The translations under genes and the position numbers were made by a program. A stretch of DNA of 64,000 nt from Beroe forskalii (lineage: Eukaryota > Ctenophora > Nuda > Beroida > Beroidae). The DNA is taken from positions 62,001 through 126,000 of the forward strand of contig WFMF01000290.1 of the NCBI GenBank assembly GCA_011033025.1, read 5' to 3'. Numbering within the stretch: the first letter of the stretch is position 1; every line of letters begins with the position of its first letter. Below the pieces are notes generated by a model. It was not told the DNA's origin. It saw only the letters and a program-made list of their open reading frames with translations, and did not search any database. Below, piece after piece: positions 44,820-57,950 of the stretch.

Positions 44820-45010
44820 ACTTTTCAGCGCCTATTGGTGCCTATAATAAATAAATGGGATTTTAACAGTGTTAAAATCCCATTTATTATAGGCACCAAT
44901 AGGAGCTGAAAATAATTTTTCCATTATCGGCGCCGATAAGCGCCTGTACTCCGCTTATAAATCATAGGCGCCGAATCGGCGCTCATCGGTGGTTCGCATT
45001 AATGGGATTT
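44820..45010. repeat. Long perfect palindrome plus GGCGCC repeats
   Basis: CCTATTGGTGCCTATAATAA and its complement form arms of about 35 bp around TTTTAACAGTGTTAAAA (44839-44907). They are followed by GGCGCCGATAAGCGCC-type sequence and TGGTTCGCATTAATGGGATT, the latter also found near 26.96 kb. Confidence 0.75.
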
Positions 45011-48000
45011 TGCTGAAATGCCCTCCCTATTGCTGCAAAACTAAAAGCGAATGTTAGCCACGTAGCGAGATATCAACGGTAATAACGCTAGAAACAATAG
45101 TTCTCGTATATCACTATATTATTCTAAGTAGTCCTTAGAAAAAGATAACTCACATTCACCAGAACTCGCTTGATAATTCACTAGAACTCACTAGATAGCT
45201 ATCTAGAAAACGCTAACTTCCTTTCTTTTCGACTTATGGTAGAGTAGATTTATTATTTACAAACCATAATAAAACTAAGCTTTCAACTAAAGAAGAAGAA
45301 GAAGATAAACGAAGAAGTAACGCGATTGACATTTGACGGCTAATCGTTTAATCGTAGCCTAATTTCTACTGAAAGTTTAAGCACTATTGAGAGCTAATCA
45401 CGTGACACTACATAAATTCTAGACTTTTCAGGCTGCCCTTGACATAATATTCAACTTATCAATCAGAACTGAGTGAAATATTCTTGTGAACTCTCCTTTC
45501 TTTGCTAAGTATGTGCTCGACACCCGAGATACAGCCGTTAACAGGGCTGTCTTAGACTCGTAACTATAATAACCCGGGTGTATTCTCTTTAATTGCCCTC
45601 CTTATTATTTTGTAATTAATGTGACTGCTGTTCCTATGTCGGCAAATTAGTTTTGTAGTATAATATAAATATTCGATGTGCTTTATAGTAGTACATAGCT
45701 CCGATGTGAGGCTAATATATATTTTACAGCTAATTTATATGGATTGAATATATTGACGTGTTTATGCTTTATTGAAAATTTCATTTTCTTTATAAAATGA
45801 GCCTCGCCTCATTACAGTGGCTATTTCACGAAATATAAGTGAAGTTCGCAAGGTTCGGTGGAAAGTAGCCAAGTCCAGGGAGACTTTACTTTTCATAAGC
45901 TGCGTAATGCCTTCCAAGAAGAATATTAGAACTACATACACTTCATGTTTTCACCAACGTGTTACGGTTACTTTGTCGCAGTAATGAAATGCCTGTAGCT
46001 GGCGGTTTTGGCAGCAGCTATGCCACAGTTCTGTAAATTTCAGTGCGTTCTGAGGGAGTTTGAAGCTTCTGATCAGTCTGGAAAGCTTTTGATGGCCACA
46101 CTTATTAGTGAAAAGTTTGGAAATTCTAACGGAACTTTTGAGGTCAATTTCATTAGGAATAGTCAAATGTAACCCAGCCTTTGCATTTTTGGATGCTTTG
46201 GCGATTTGGAATTTTGGAATGTTGCATGTTTAAAATAACTGGCTAATAATGGCCTATCATTATAAACTAAAATTAAGCTCAAAATGCTAAAATGGTGTCA
46301 AATGGTGGTAAAACAAACAAAACGATAGAAGGATCAAATAGAATCAAATAAACGATTAATTTGGTCTGCGTGTGATAGGCTGCACACATGAAAAGTAAGA
46401 TGAAAGGAAAGCAAGAAGTAACTGTCGGGGAGCTATTACCAACTCGTAAGAAAATGAGTAAACCGAATATCAGGGGAAAATAAATTACGAAGGATTGATC
46501 TGCGATTTCAAATTACCCGTGAAATTAGCAGACTTCTATGTAAATATATTATATTCAGGAATAGGACCGGAAGAAAAGCTTACAAGGAATGGAATCCGTC
46601 AATGATTCCTGGGGTTCGGATCGAAGGTGGAAGTCACTGGTCAATATGGTAGCCTGTAAATCTACCAGTAGTATCGGAAACAATACACAGTACACAGGGC
46701 CATGAGAACCTAATGGTATACAGAAACTCTGTACTGTAGTAGATAAAAATACACACCATGTTACAGCACAAGACGAGTAAGTCCAGCTCCTTAATCCAGG
46801 GCTGCACTGCCGTCCCTTGCGCCGACACCCCCCGAATCATTTGTATAACTTGATTTTAAGTGCCTACACCCCTCCGACCAGGTTGTAGAATTCCAGCAGT
46901 TAAAGTGATGTGCCCCACATTTCTTTTACATTTCTTTGCCCTCTTTACAGTTGTATTTTGTTATTTTTTTTCACTCCGACACATTGTTTTGCTTTTCGAA
47001 CCACGAGAATCCATTACTTCACACTTTCCACGTAAATTGAATCCCGAGAAATTTGTCTGGTAGACTTGGCCTAAAGCCCCAGTTTTACATTCGTGTAGCT
47101 TGTCCCTGGGTAGCGTTATGCTCTGACTATCTTGTACACATGGTTCTGAGTTCTGACCTGTACCTAACTACTATTTTAGCTCGTGATCACAGTCTCGCAA
47201 CACTCGGAAAGTAGACGGCTCTAAGTCGTAAATATCACCTCCTAAATCATGGTAATAGCATCAAGTTGAGAATCTGTAGCTGTTATTGGTATCCAGCCAT
47301 CTCCAAACTATCTGATCATCGCATGGTGTCATGCCAGTGGTATTTTGGTATTTTGGTGCAATGGGGTCCAGGGTTCGCGATGATAAGACTGATTTGGTAG
47401 ACAGTTCCCAGGGCTATAAGAAACGCAACACCAGCCTGATTACCCTAGATTACACGCCTTGGAGACTAGTGTCTGCACCCTTTTGTGGTGCAGATTTCCT
47501 ATGGTTTCTTTTTCTCTAAACTAACTTCAACTTACACACTAAGCAGTGACGTGTACCTCCTAAAAATACACTGCGTTTTGACAATGCGACGTAAAAAGGA
47601 GAAGGAACCAATGTCTGTAGCTAACACTGCAGTCCGTAGAGCTTTGGTAAGTTAGCTGTGCAAGCCTCCGCTTCGCTCCCGTATAATTCCCTGGCCCCGC
47701 ACACACATATATCCTGTGTTGCTAGTGCCAGCCAATCAGAGCACGCCGAGCTCGTCACGTGGCAACAAGAGCTCCCCGGGAAACCCCCGTTCAAACGCTA
47801 TTTCTAGAATTATTCTCAGACATATCGGGATTTGGTTGTGCTATTTTCACGTTTTTAACAGTCTTTCTATAACCCCTGACAGGGGTGAATGGCAGATTGA
47901 GTAGTGGGTCTCTACAACTGTAAGATGATGTGGAGATGTAGGGTTTCGCTGAAGGGTTTACTTGAAACTGTCCGGCTGTTAAAAGACCATGATTTACACT

Positions 48001-50480
48001 GGTAGTTATCACTTAGTTTAACTCCCGTATGAGGCTTCCCTTAACCTTAGTACAATAGCTAGGTAGACAAAACGCGGACGGTATTGGTAATTAAACGTCT
48101 AAACGAATTTAGCACGCATCAGAATTGACTTGGAACTGGAGCGACAATTAGGCAGGTTATTTTTAGTGACTACTTTTCGGCTTACTTCTCCGGATGTAAA
48201 CAATAAACATCGATTGTTTTGAAAAAAAAAACTTAAGTAAAGCTCTAGAGGCAGTGCAAGCCGCTTTGAACTGTAATGATAGTGACACTTCCATTTTACA
48301 TTCCATACACCCACTGGGACAACTGTCCCACTTTGCCCCGACATTGTTAAAGCTGTTCGGCCCGTCACATTCGACAAGTTATGACGGTTAAATGCTCATC
48401 CCGAAGAGTTTACGGGAAGTGGTGTTATGGTGGATATACCGCGGGGACCAGGTATGTGACTATACGCCCCCCACCCCCTAAGGAGGGAGGCTAGACTCCC
48501 TAGTCTTCTAAAAAATCTTAAAGGGGCTATCCCTGACTAGGATCTTCTCAAAAATTTGAAAATCAAAAAGAAGTTAAAATCAGCTCAGTGGGACAGAAAT
48601 TTCCCTTGAAATTTACCCTGTTAAAGATAAATCAATCAATAAAGAATGATTTTAAGATAATTTATGCGAAATTGTGAAAATTAGGGCTATGAAATATGAA
48701 AATTTGCTCATCTGAATTTTGCTCACCTCAGTTTTCAAGACACCCTCCCTCGAGATCAGGGGTACCCTTGCCATCAAAAGTGAAAAGGTAATAGCCTACA
48801 AAATTTCTTAAATTTGTCATATTTCCTCATTTTCCCGGCTTTCAGAAAAACTCAATTACCTCTTATTGTAATTTTATGGTAATAGTCCCAAATATCAGAC
48901 ACAATGAGTTATTTAAATTAAATGATTAGCAAAACTTCTCAACCGTCTTCTCTGATTTTGAAAATTACCCGAAAATTACCCGAAATAATCCATTTGAACG
49001 ATATCATTCCCCACTGCCTGAGCCGAGTAATTAACTATTCGGAGAAATAGCGATTAGCGGGGAACCTTTGCTTGGGCCTCGGACAAACATCGCCAAAGTT
49101 GCTATTTTTCCCTATAAACCCCATTCCCCATTTGCTGCTCATTTTTATTTTGAAGGTTTTGTTGTAATTTCAACAGCCGTAAGGCTAATGACAGGAATCG
49201 AAGGATCCAAGTCATCAAGCCAGTGACGTTTATTAAGGAAGTGTAATCCCTACTTAATTCGCCCGAGACTTCGCTGCAATGGGTAGCTCCTTATGTAACC
49301 CTCCGGCACAGTTTCCTGTACGCTCGGCTGAGTGAACTGCTCAATGCTCATTGAGTCAATTGTTCTGCTCATTTGTTCCGCTCATGTTTTTTCTGCTCAT
49401 GTTTTGTTCTGCTCATTTATTCTGCCGTAGGAAAGACCAATTTCTGATCCTAAACTTGACCACAAGGTTCTTCGCTAGCCGTCATGAGAGGAGAGGCCCT
49501 CATTTCAGTGGTCTGTTCGTTACATGAGTTTTGTGATAGTGTAATGCTACACCTGCAAGGCTACCCTCTTCGAGACAGTTGTAGCGTATGTATGGTCTAG
49601 GACTGGGTTTTAGGACTAATGCAAATAGTAATTTTCACATATATCTGTGCAACGCAGAGTAAATTCATTGGGTTACAGTAATTTTATACAACAAATCTAA
49701 TATTTACATCCTTAAACCTACTTGGTGATTACCTAGCTTTGATAATGTAACAGAACGTTGAATACATGAGTATTCCATCTTAGGTTCCGTGGCCATGTCT
49801 ATGTCGGCTTTGATCACTTACGGGAAACCCCTCAAACCCAAAATTAAGGAGAAAACTTAAGGACCTTACTAACTAGAAAGTTGAGAATGTTAGACATTTA
49901 AACTCTCCTGTTAAATAAACTAACCCAGGCTCCAGAAGTTTCAGTCACCTTTAAAACTGCTTAAACGCATTTAGTGGGTGACACTCCGCTTGAGTGAATT
50001 ATCAAATTTGGATTGACACGAGTCTGTTCACGTAATAATTAATTAACAACTGTACCTACTTCCTAACTAACTCATTCGTAAAACTAAAGAACTAAAAGCC
50101 GTTCAATATGATTTGATCTGAGACGGAGGGATTTCTGTATAATTTGCCGATAGTGTACAAGTATAAAGTAGCGTCTATCAGGGACAGGTATAGATAGGAG
50201 GGCATTAGCGCAGCCCTCGTAAAATGTAACGTAATAAAGCATCGAAAGGTAGAAATACCACTACAACTACTACGTACATATATTACAACAAGAGACGTTT
50301 TATCGGTATATATTTCAATATATTAACGATGATATTATTATTATAACACGAGAAATATATAATAATGTATTGACTGTGTCATATAATAATAGAATATAAT
50401 TGTTCGCAGCATTAACATCAGAACATACTCCACTCACACATACCCACACCACCTTATTGGACATATCACGGACATGAGTT
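45011..50480. other. 5.5-kb gene-poor stretch
   Basis: I see no defensible exon on either strand. The missing 5' exons of the minus-strand EGF gene would be expected here or further right. Minor items: TCTGCTCATTTGTTC tandem units at 49345-49425, and a repeat near 49165-49205 (AATGACAGGAATCG) shared with 54.13 kb and, inverted, 5.15 kb. Confidence 0.4.
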
Positions 50481-50487
50481 TCATGAC

Positions 50488-50556
50488 CCTCGCGGACATT
50501 AATATTCACGCTGTTCAGCTGTAATGTCCGTGATAATAATGTCCGGTATTGTCACC
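50488..50556. repeat. Short palindromic repeat, copy 2
   Basis: GGACATTAATATTCACGCTG followed by CAGCTGTAATGTCCGTGATAAT. Same arrangement as at 222-293. Confidence 0.5.
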
Positions 50557-52107
50557 TTAGTTAGAGCTGCAGCTTCTTATTCTTCCCCCTTCCGTCACTC
50601 GACTGTAGTACTGTCAACACAGTATTCCTCTTCTTCCCAACAGTGCCAAACAGTGCTTTAAGTTGCTTTCTCCCGGTTAAGCTGTTAACTCGTCATTCCT
50701 GCAAATTGCTTGTAATTAGCTTTTTGAATTTATTAGTGTTATTCATTGCTTCATTGCACTTTGTATTATTGTGTTTATTTAGGCTTATGATTTTTCTTCC
50801 GATGTGGTTATTTCTGTTGCATCGCAGATCAAGCTGATTTATGCTCTGAATTAACTAAACGCGAGCCTTATATACTCGATAGATTGTATCATTAACCCAA
50901 ATGGCCAAATGCCGGTCTAATCTCCTGATATATGTCATTAATTGTTCAAGACGTGGATTAAGCACTGTATATTCCAGGTTTAAAAATTTTATTTGACTTA
51001 GATTTTAACGGCCTTGCGTAAACCGGTCTATTATACCGAGCACTAGCCTTTGGACAAAAAGTCGTTTTTTTAAGAGTTTAAAACCAGTTAAATAAGTAAA
51101 TAACAAAAAAATGCGATCGAATTTTAAAAATTTTAATAGGTAGGTATGATAGGATTAATGATATTAATATTTTGGGATAAAATATTGTGATCATCAAGGC
51201 ATTCGGGTAAATTAGATCCAATTTGAATAATAATCCATAATAAAAATTCCTTTATTCATTGTTAATCCTAGAAATCCCCTCTTATCATATCAGAGATTAT
51301 AAAATGGGCCTAACCTGATTTCATCAGCCAAAGTTTTGATAATCAAGTTTGATGATTTTTTAGCTCTATGGTCTGACAGGAGCTAACCTCTCAGGCATCC
51401 ATTTCCACAGAATTCACTGATAACATTATTAATATGTTATTCTAAATTATTACGGTGTGAATATATACCATATGCCATATGAGTAAAATTAATCTTATAT
51501 TTTATTACGTTATTTTTTCCAAAGAACAGTGCCAAAATGTTTCATCAAAATGCGATCTAGGTTTCTTAAGGGGAGTGGGGGGGTTCAACCCAAATTTTTT
51601 GGGGTTGAACCCCCCCCCCTTAAAGCTTTTAAACCTTTGAATTGCAGTTAATTTACTTTTAGTATTTAATAAATCCATGTAAAAACTCAAATTTAAATAC
51701 AATATGAATTCAAATTTGAGGAAAACAAGGGAATGTGAAAGTTGCGCTCATAAATAGATAAATGTTTAAAAGTATGAATTACCGATGCACCATCTAAAGT
51801 ATGAACTTCGATCGATAGCCTTTTACTTGCTTAAAAATCTCTGAAAAGTGTGAAGAAGGTATCGGAAGTATCAATCTGAATCTGCACCTCAGCCTTCAGA
51901 CTCTCTCTTATTTGTAATGATTCCGATTAATTTTCGGTATTTATTTTTCGATCTTCTCTGCACAGGTCCATTACTTATTTAGTAAACTAATTTACACACT
52001 TCATTTCGTCATGTAATTCTGCAGCGCGGGTCATGTGGGTATTCCATTTAATCTACTTGAAGTTCAGAATGCAGGAAATACCAGGTCAATGATTCATTTT
52101 CAGTTAT
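50557..52107. other. Spacer, no gene supported
   Basis: AT-rich. A segment near 51000-51080 (AACCGG, CTTTGGACAAAAAGTCG) resembles the interior of the 53.14-53.59 kb element. Confidence 0.35.
51562..51626. repeat. Long hairpin with G- and C-runs
   Basis: CTTAAGGGGAGTGGGGGGGT, TCAACCC, a short A/T loop, then GGGTTGAACCCCCCCCCTTAA. The arms of about 28 bp are almost fully complementary. Confidence 0.7.
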
Positions 52108-52740
52108 AGAAGTCACCCCCCCACTCAGCAAACGTGAATCAAGTTTATAGCTGATTTGCCAGATTTGCGTACAACTGCACCCGTGCACATGAAATATCAC
52201 GTGAATCACGTGATTAATTTTGCACAGAAGTTGGTTCCAGAATATAGCTGTTTTGCCAACTTTAGTCTCTTCCCTTCTAGATCACGTGACAGCTTTTATA
52301 GGAAGCTGGGTCCAGATTATAGCTGTTTTGCCAACTCTCTCTGCTTCCCTTCTAGGTCACGTGACATCCTTTATAAGAAGCTGGTTCCAGATTATAGCTG
52401 TTTTGCCAACTCTGTCTCCCTCCTTTCTAGGTCACGTGACATCCTTTATAAGAAGCTGGTTCCAGATTATAGCTGTTTTGCCATCTCTGTATCCCTCCCT
52501 TTAAGGTCACGTGACAGACTTAATAAGAAGCTGGTTCCAGATTATAGCTGTTTTGCCAATGTTTGCGTGTAATTTGTGTACACTACACTACCTACAGTAC
52601 ACACATTTGAGAAAACAGAAATATTCAGCCTTGGTAGAAGTGAGTGCATCCCAATACAATATCCAGCGGGTGACAATTATTAATAACGATTTTGGTATTA
52701 TAGTATTAATTTAATAATAAGATTATACTGAATGATAACA
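52108..52740 (+). repeat. Left arm of a large inverted repeat
   Basis: Starts TATAGAAGTCACCCCC and carries four or five 74-85 bp units (TTCCAGATTATAGCTGTTTT, GGTCACGTGACATCC), then AGAAAACAGAAATATTCAGC and AATATCCA. The whole arm reappears inverted at 58540-59164. Open frames through the units are repeat artefacts. Confidence 0.85.
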
Positions 52741-53137
52741 GCTGTTTTGCCAACTCTATCTCCCTCCCTTCTTGGTCACATGACAGCCTTAATAAGAAGC
52801 TGGGTCCAGATTATAGCTGTTTTGCCAATGTTTGCATGTAAATTAACGTTGTTCTTTTGTATACTACACAGTACACACTTACACACTACACTTTTTCTGC
52901 TTATGCAGAAACACTCAGCCTTGAGTTCATAAATTTGGTATGAATACAATTGTATACAACATTTAAATTGGAGCTTTTTCGCCATTTGGCCCATATCTAA
53001 CCCATTACGTTATACAGTAATCTATAAATCTCAAAGTAAACAAATAAGGTGCCTGGTTAGATATAATTCAGATATTTCATCGACCATTAATTAAAGAGAT
53101 TTAAAAAGAATTTTAGATGTACAGTAATTGAAATATT
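52741..53137. other. Partial extra unit and spacer
   Basis: Around 52740-52850 there is one more copy of the arm unit (GGTCACATGACAGCC, CAGATTATAGCTG). The remainder is AT-rich without features. Confidence 0.5.
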
Positions 53138-53590
53138 ATTACCTTATTGGCCTTTTTTAAAGTGACACTTTTTTAATCGGCCCTAAGGACAAATCGAGTC
53201 ATTTTTGAACCATTTTAACCGGCCCCTTGGACAAAAATTTTTGCAAGCAGTTGCCAAACCAAGAAATTTTCGCTCAAAAGTAGCCACAAAATCAACTTAT
53301 ACTAAGTAAATTAACATCAAAAAACCCAAATCCTGGTCTAATATTATGATTTAGGTCATTTCTGTGTTATATAATTACTGTCAAATGAGTTCAACAGTAC
53401 CTACATAAGATGTAAGTAATAAAAGTTTCTTCTGGCCTAAATCAAATGGCCTTTATTAATCTTATCGGCCCCATTTTAACCGGCCATTTTTTAACCGGCC
53501 CTTTGGACAAAAATCTCAAAGTCGTTTTTGTTCTTAACTTCTTAATAAGGGCTGGGCGCTGGCTAAATAAGGGCCAATAAGGTAAGTATT
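53138..53590. mobile_element. MITE with TTACCTTATTGGCC ends
   Basis: TTACCTTATTGGCC and GGCCAATAAGGTAA form the ends. Inside are repeated AACCGGCCCTTTGGACAAAAA phrases on both flanks. Non-coding. Confidence 0.7.
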
Positions 53591-54785
53591 TTAGGCAATA
53601 ACATTGACAATACTTTCTTCTTCTAGGTTTCATGAGAAAGAAAATGTGATGAAACTACTAGTGTTTTTGTAAATGTCTAGATAATAGTCGTAATTGATAT
53701 CTACTTTAGTACAATTAGCTAAATTTTTTATCACAGAAAACATCATCGTGTCTCTCTCAGCACAATTTTTACGGATCTCGTTGCAAATAGCTTGAAAATC
53801 AGAACAGGTATTGTGTCAAACCCAAAGGTGCTATGCCCGAAAAGCATATCGGAAGATTTCATCCACAAACAAGTCATTCTCTTCAATTCAAATCAGAATT
53901 TAGGATGTCAGTGACATCCTAGATTTTGATTTGAGCATTCACTTCTGTATCTAAATTGCCTTTTGAGCATTCCAGATTCAAAATTGATTTTAAAGTTTAA
54001 AGACTTAATCGTTCAGAAGAGTTGTTTCTGTAACTTCATCTAGCACAGCACAGCAATCATAAATTTGGTTATTTTCAAAAAGAAATAGTCATTTTTGAAG
54101 GTTTTACTTATTTCAACAGCCAGAAGGCCAATGACAGGAATCGGAGGATATTTTTGAGTATTTTTCTAAAATTGGCCAGTATTTCGATAAGCTTGGCAAT
54201 AACATTTTCAAAATCCTCGCAGGTCCCTGGTGGAAGACCAATTTATTTTTCAGCAGCACCAATTGATCTGATAAAAAGTTATGGCGTTCAAATGATTAAA
54301 ATTGCAAAAGTGTCACATAAAACGAAACTTTTGGGAAATCTTTTTCAGGATACATTCACTAAATATTGTAATATTGGTCAAGTTGGTTGCAAAATAAGCT
54401 GTAGAACTGTAGAAGTCATCAAAAATATCCTGAATTGAGCTTGGAATGAATACAGGAGGCTCTACCTCTTAGGATTTGTTTTATCATTCAAATTTTTGAA
54501 GTTTTAGTTAATCTATTTTCATTTTTAAACTACAAAATCAAACGAGTTTGATTATCTTCTTCAGACCCCAGTTTAAACCCACAAGATACTAAGATAATGA
54601 GATAGGAAATTTCATTTTTAATGTTTCACTGTGCACAGAGTTGGGTAAAAAGTTTCATATGTGGCACTTTATGCTAAACAATAAACTTTTATCGTTATAA
54701 ATACCTAACAATATTCACAACGAGTAGTTATTTTTTGCAAAATTTTCCAATTCAAACATAACCATCTAATTACAGTTTTTACCAC
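53591..54785. other. Spacer, no gene supported
   Basis: A 94-codon frame near 54154-54438 has no splice or start context that I trust. The repeat TTTCAACAGCCAGAAGGCCA near 54110 is shared with 49.17 kb. Confidence 0.35.
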
Positions 54786-55245
54786 CAACCACTATCCATT
54801 GCCTCAATAACAAGAATTGCGCCTGCGGGCGCAATTCTTGTTGTCCGTTGTTCCTTATGCAGGCGCTTAATTTCCCTCCCCCGCGCTTGAATGGCTGTCG
54901 ACCTTCGGGCGGCATGAGTGAATGAATTATGTTCTGATAGCCGCCCTTCGGGCGGCAGAAGTAAATGACTAATGTTCTGATAGCTGCCCTTCGGGCGGCA
55001 GAAGTGAATGACCAATGTTCTGATACTCTGATAGCCGCCCTTCGAGCGGCAGAAGTGAATGACTAATGTTCTGATAGCCGCCCTTCGGGCGTCAGAAGTG
55101 AATGACTAATGTTCTGATAGCCGCCCTTCGGGCGGCTGATGGCTCTTGCCTGAATCAGTAAACCATGCTCGAAAAACCACGCTCGAATAATGAATTTCGG
55201 TAAAAAGGCACGGACGGACGGACGGACGGACATCACTGATATTAT
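54786..55245. repeat. Tandem GC-hairpin repeat and GGAC tract
   Basis: GCGCCTGCGGGCGC opens the block. Then five units of about 55 bp each hold a hairpin (GCCGCCCTTCGGGCGGC) plus AGAAGTGAATGACTAATG with TTCTGATA. Single stem changes occur in some copies. A (GGAC)n tract follows at 55211-55231. Confidence 0.85.
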
Positions 55246-55567
55246 AAAGGAGCAATCCGGGCAATTTCCAGAAATTACAGTAGTTGTATTGCAAACCTGG
55301 ACCTGATATACACATATCCTATTTCTAAATTTCTCACCTTTCCAAAACCACGATCTCTGCCAACCCTCCTATTTGCCTTTTTGTTTTACAAAAAGGCCAA
55401 TGGGGAGGGAAAAAATCCCCTACAAATGCATAGTCATGGATTTAATGTACACACTAGTATGGAAGTCCAAACAATTCCAATTTTATTGGGTTTTGATATA
55501 ATATTAGTACCTTTACTGATACACCTCTTCTTCATATAAACATTTTATTCAATATGCTTTATTACCT
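55246..55567. other. Spacer with one small palindromic repeat
   Basis: Around 55370-55420, TTTGCCTTTTTG pairs with CAAAAAGGCC and is followed by AATGGGGAGGGAAAAA, as near 5.65 and 20.6 kb. Confidence 0.5.
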
Positions 55568-56370
55568 ATACTAGCTGGCCCGTTGGGCCTGCTAATACAC
55601 AGCTCACTCGGTGGCGCTACGCGCCACCTCGTTTGCAAATTTTGAAGTCTATGCAATTCAAATTACTGTAATGAACAAATTTTTACCGCATCGAAAAATT
55701 CCAACAAAGCAAGAAATGAAATTCATACACTTCACATGTTACAATAGCAACGCGAGTACTTCCCGCACTCTGCACGTGCATGCCGACACGAAACCCATAC
55801 ACACATCAACACAGTGCCCATACACACGGTTTTCCCATTCTAATCTATGATGCCGACACAGAGTCCCACACACACGCCGACACGAAACCCATACACACAT
55901 CAACACAGTGCCCATACACACGGTTTTCCCATTCTAATCTATGATGTCGACACAGAGTCCCACACACACGCCGACACGAAACCCATACACACATCAACAC
56001 AGTGCCCATACACACGGTTTTCCCATTCTAATCTATGATGTCGACACAGAGTCCCACACACACGCCGACACGAAACCCATACACACATCAACACAGTGCC
56101 CATACACACGGTTTTCCCATTCTAATCTATGATGTCGACACAGAGTCCCACACACACGCCGACACGAAACCCATACACACATCAACACAGTGCCCATAAA
56201 CACGGTTTTCCCATTCTAATCTATGATGTCGACACAGAGTCCCACACACACACCGACACGAAACCCATACACACATCAACACAGTGCCCATACACACGGT
56301 TTTCCCATTCTAATCTATGATGTCGACACAGAGTCCCACACACACGCCGACACGAATCCCATACACTCAA
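55568..56370 (+). mobile_element. Double-hairpin family copy d with a 94-bp satellite
   Basis: The head CTAGCTGGCCCGTTGGGCC and second hairpin GTGGCGCTACGCGCCAC are followed by about six 94-bp units (marker CGACACAGAGTCCCACAC at 55855, 55949, 56043, 56137, 56231 and 56325). The units open all + frames and explain the near-identical short open frames here. Confidence 0.85.
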
Positions 56371-56389
56371 TTTACTTTATATATAAGAC

Positions 56390-57137
56390 TAGCAGGCCCG
56401 TTGGGCCTGCAAACATACAGCTCACTCGGTGCTGCTACGCAGCACCTCGTTCGCAAATTTTAAACAATACCATTCAAATGGATTGGATACTTTTTACCGC
56501 ATAACATTCCAAACGTTATGAGTAACAAAATGAAATGTTCAACTTTATGAAGGAGCAGAATGGAAAATAGTTCGACGGTTAGTCTTAGTCGTGCTAAACC
56601 ATGTGACTTTCGTTCCGTTTTGATTGCAAGGTGATGTTAATTCTGACAACTGATTCTCATGCTGACAAAGGACAATTTTGCTTTGGCCACATTGATCCAG
56701 GCCAGGAACTATCTTCGTAACCTGCTACACCTGTTATATTCGACTCGATTGAATAGTACACTTTTGTAAACCTTAAATTGCCCTTAACGGCCAATTTCAA
56801 AACTACAGTTACTACTTAACTGCTGTTATCACCGATACAGCATTAATTATCGACCGACCTCTGCCACAGACAATCCATCTGAAATATCCTCCGTTATTCA
56901 AGTTATGTCCATTCTCCATCTTGAGATCTTGAAGTTGCAGTTAAGAAAACGTCAAATTTTCAAAAAATACCGCACGGCATTTAGCAGTAGTAGCGTAATA
57001 GAAAGCGCTCTCAAAGAACTGATTATAATCTGCACGTGCACCAAATTTAGTTTCCATAGCAACGGCACCAATATGCCGCTCTTAGCCTTCATCTATCTTG
57101 ATAATTTCTTGGCAAGGTCAAAAAAACTTACATCTTA
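56390..57137 (+). mobile_element. Double-hairpin repeat family, copy e (longest)
   Basis: ACTAGCAGGCCCGTTGGGCC head, second hairpin GTGCTGCTACGCAGCAC, and a body of about 750 bp. Near the end a + strand frame reads ILHLEILKLQLRKRQIF then ALKELIIICTCTKFSFHSNG, alignable to copy c. It ends near GCAAGGTCAAAAAAACTTAC. Confidence 0.8.
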
Positions 57138-57702
57138 GTCTTAGTCTTAGTAAAACGGCCAAGGTCGGTTTAATCAACCAGGCCAGTGCAGCCATGCTGA
57201 GCATAGAGACTATCCCTAATACACTAGGCTAAGGGTGTGAACTCCTGGGTGGTTTTTAGGCCACCCGACTGCGGGTTATATCCTGGGCTGAGAACAGAAT
57301 CCAGTCCTGGACCACACAGGTCTGGGATTCTACCAACGCCCCTGGCTTCAAACGGACTGCAAAGCAAGTCAATGCTTGCCTGCAGATTAGGTCAGCTATC
57401 AGCCGAAGGTGGCTATGTACCACCTCCCTTCGTCTAGTGGATCACAGGGTGGCCTGACCCAACCAGACTGTGAAAATCATATTCCCATCGATTGGGATTT
57501 AACTGGGCTCAATGGGCAAAGCCCAGTTCCAGGATACTGCCTGGAACAGAAGACAAAGAACTGTTGAAAATGTTGTAAATGTTGTTAATGTTGCCGTTGT
57601 TATCCTTATATCTGTTGTTGTTGCTGTTGATGTTGTTTTGAGCAGAGCATGGGTCCTTTGGCTATCCTTTGACGTTTCCTTTGATCGGCTTGCGCCTGAT
57701 CG
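57138..57702. other. Unassigned repeat-like sequence
   Basis: Non-AT-rich text with no splice signals (for example GGATCACAGGGTGGCC), ending in a GTTGTT-type simple tract at 57570-57640. Possibly a decayed transposon; not identified. Confidence 0.3.
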
Positions 57703-57950
57703 GCTCGGGCTAAGCAAAAGTATATAACATGGTTAAATAATATTCTTGTGTTTAAGAAAAGAAATCTTAAATGACGTTGTCAAGCTAACATTGAGGCAAA
57801 AATATCGACAAATTATGAACATATACCGTTTTAAGTCATTTTATAGCTGTAAAAGCAAAGCATTGATTGGAGGCAGTCTACTACCTGTGTGTTTAATGGG
57901 ACAAGAGCTACATTACAAGTTACACGCATGAAAATACTCGCAGCATTATC
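57703..57950 (+). repeat. Direct repeat, first copy
   Basis: About 245 bp from GCTCGGGCTAAGCAAAAGTA to CACGCATGAAAATACTC recur at 58251-58497 with very few differences (548-bp offset), a recent local duplication. Both copies hold the same 61-codon frame ending MGQELHYKLHA. Confidence 0.9.

Noticed and set aside
47331..48377. Possible exons in the 47-48 kb region
   Set aside because: Frames of 60-90 codons without splice signals, domain signatures or agreement with either neighbouring gene.
52156..52932. Frames with repeated KLVPDYSCFAN or RSWFQIIAVLP
   Set aside because: Units of the inverted-repeat arm. The same frames appear in the inverted copy at 58.7-59.0 kb.
55847..56504. Several nearly identical 63-codon frames
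   Set aside because: Each is the same window of the 94-bp satellite.
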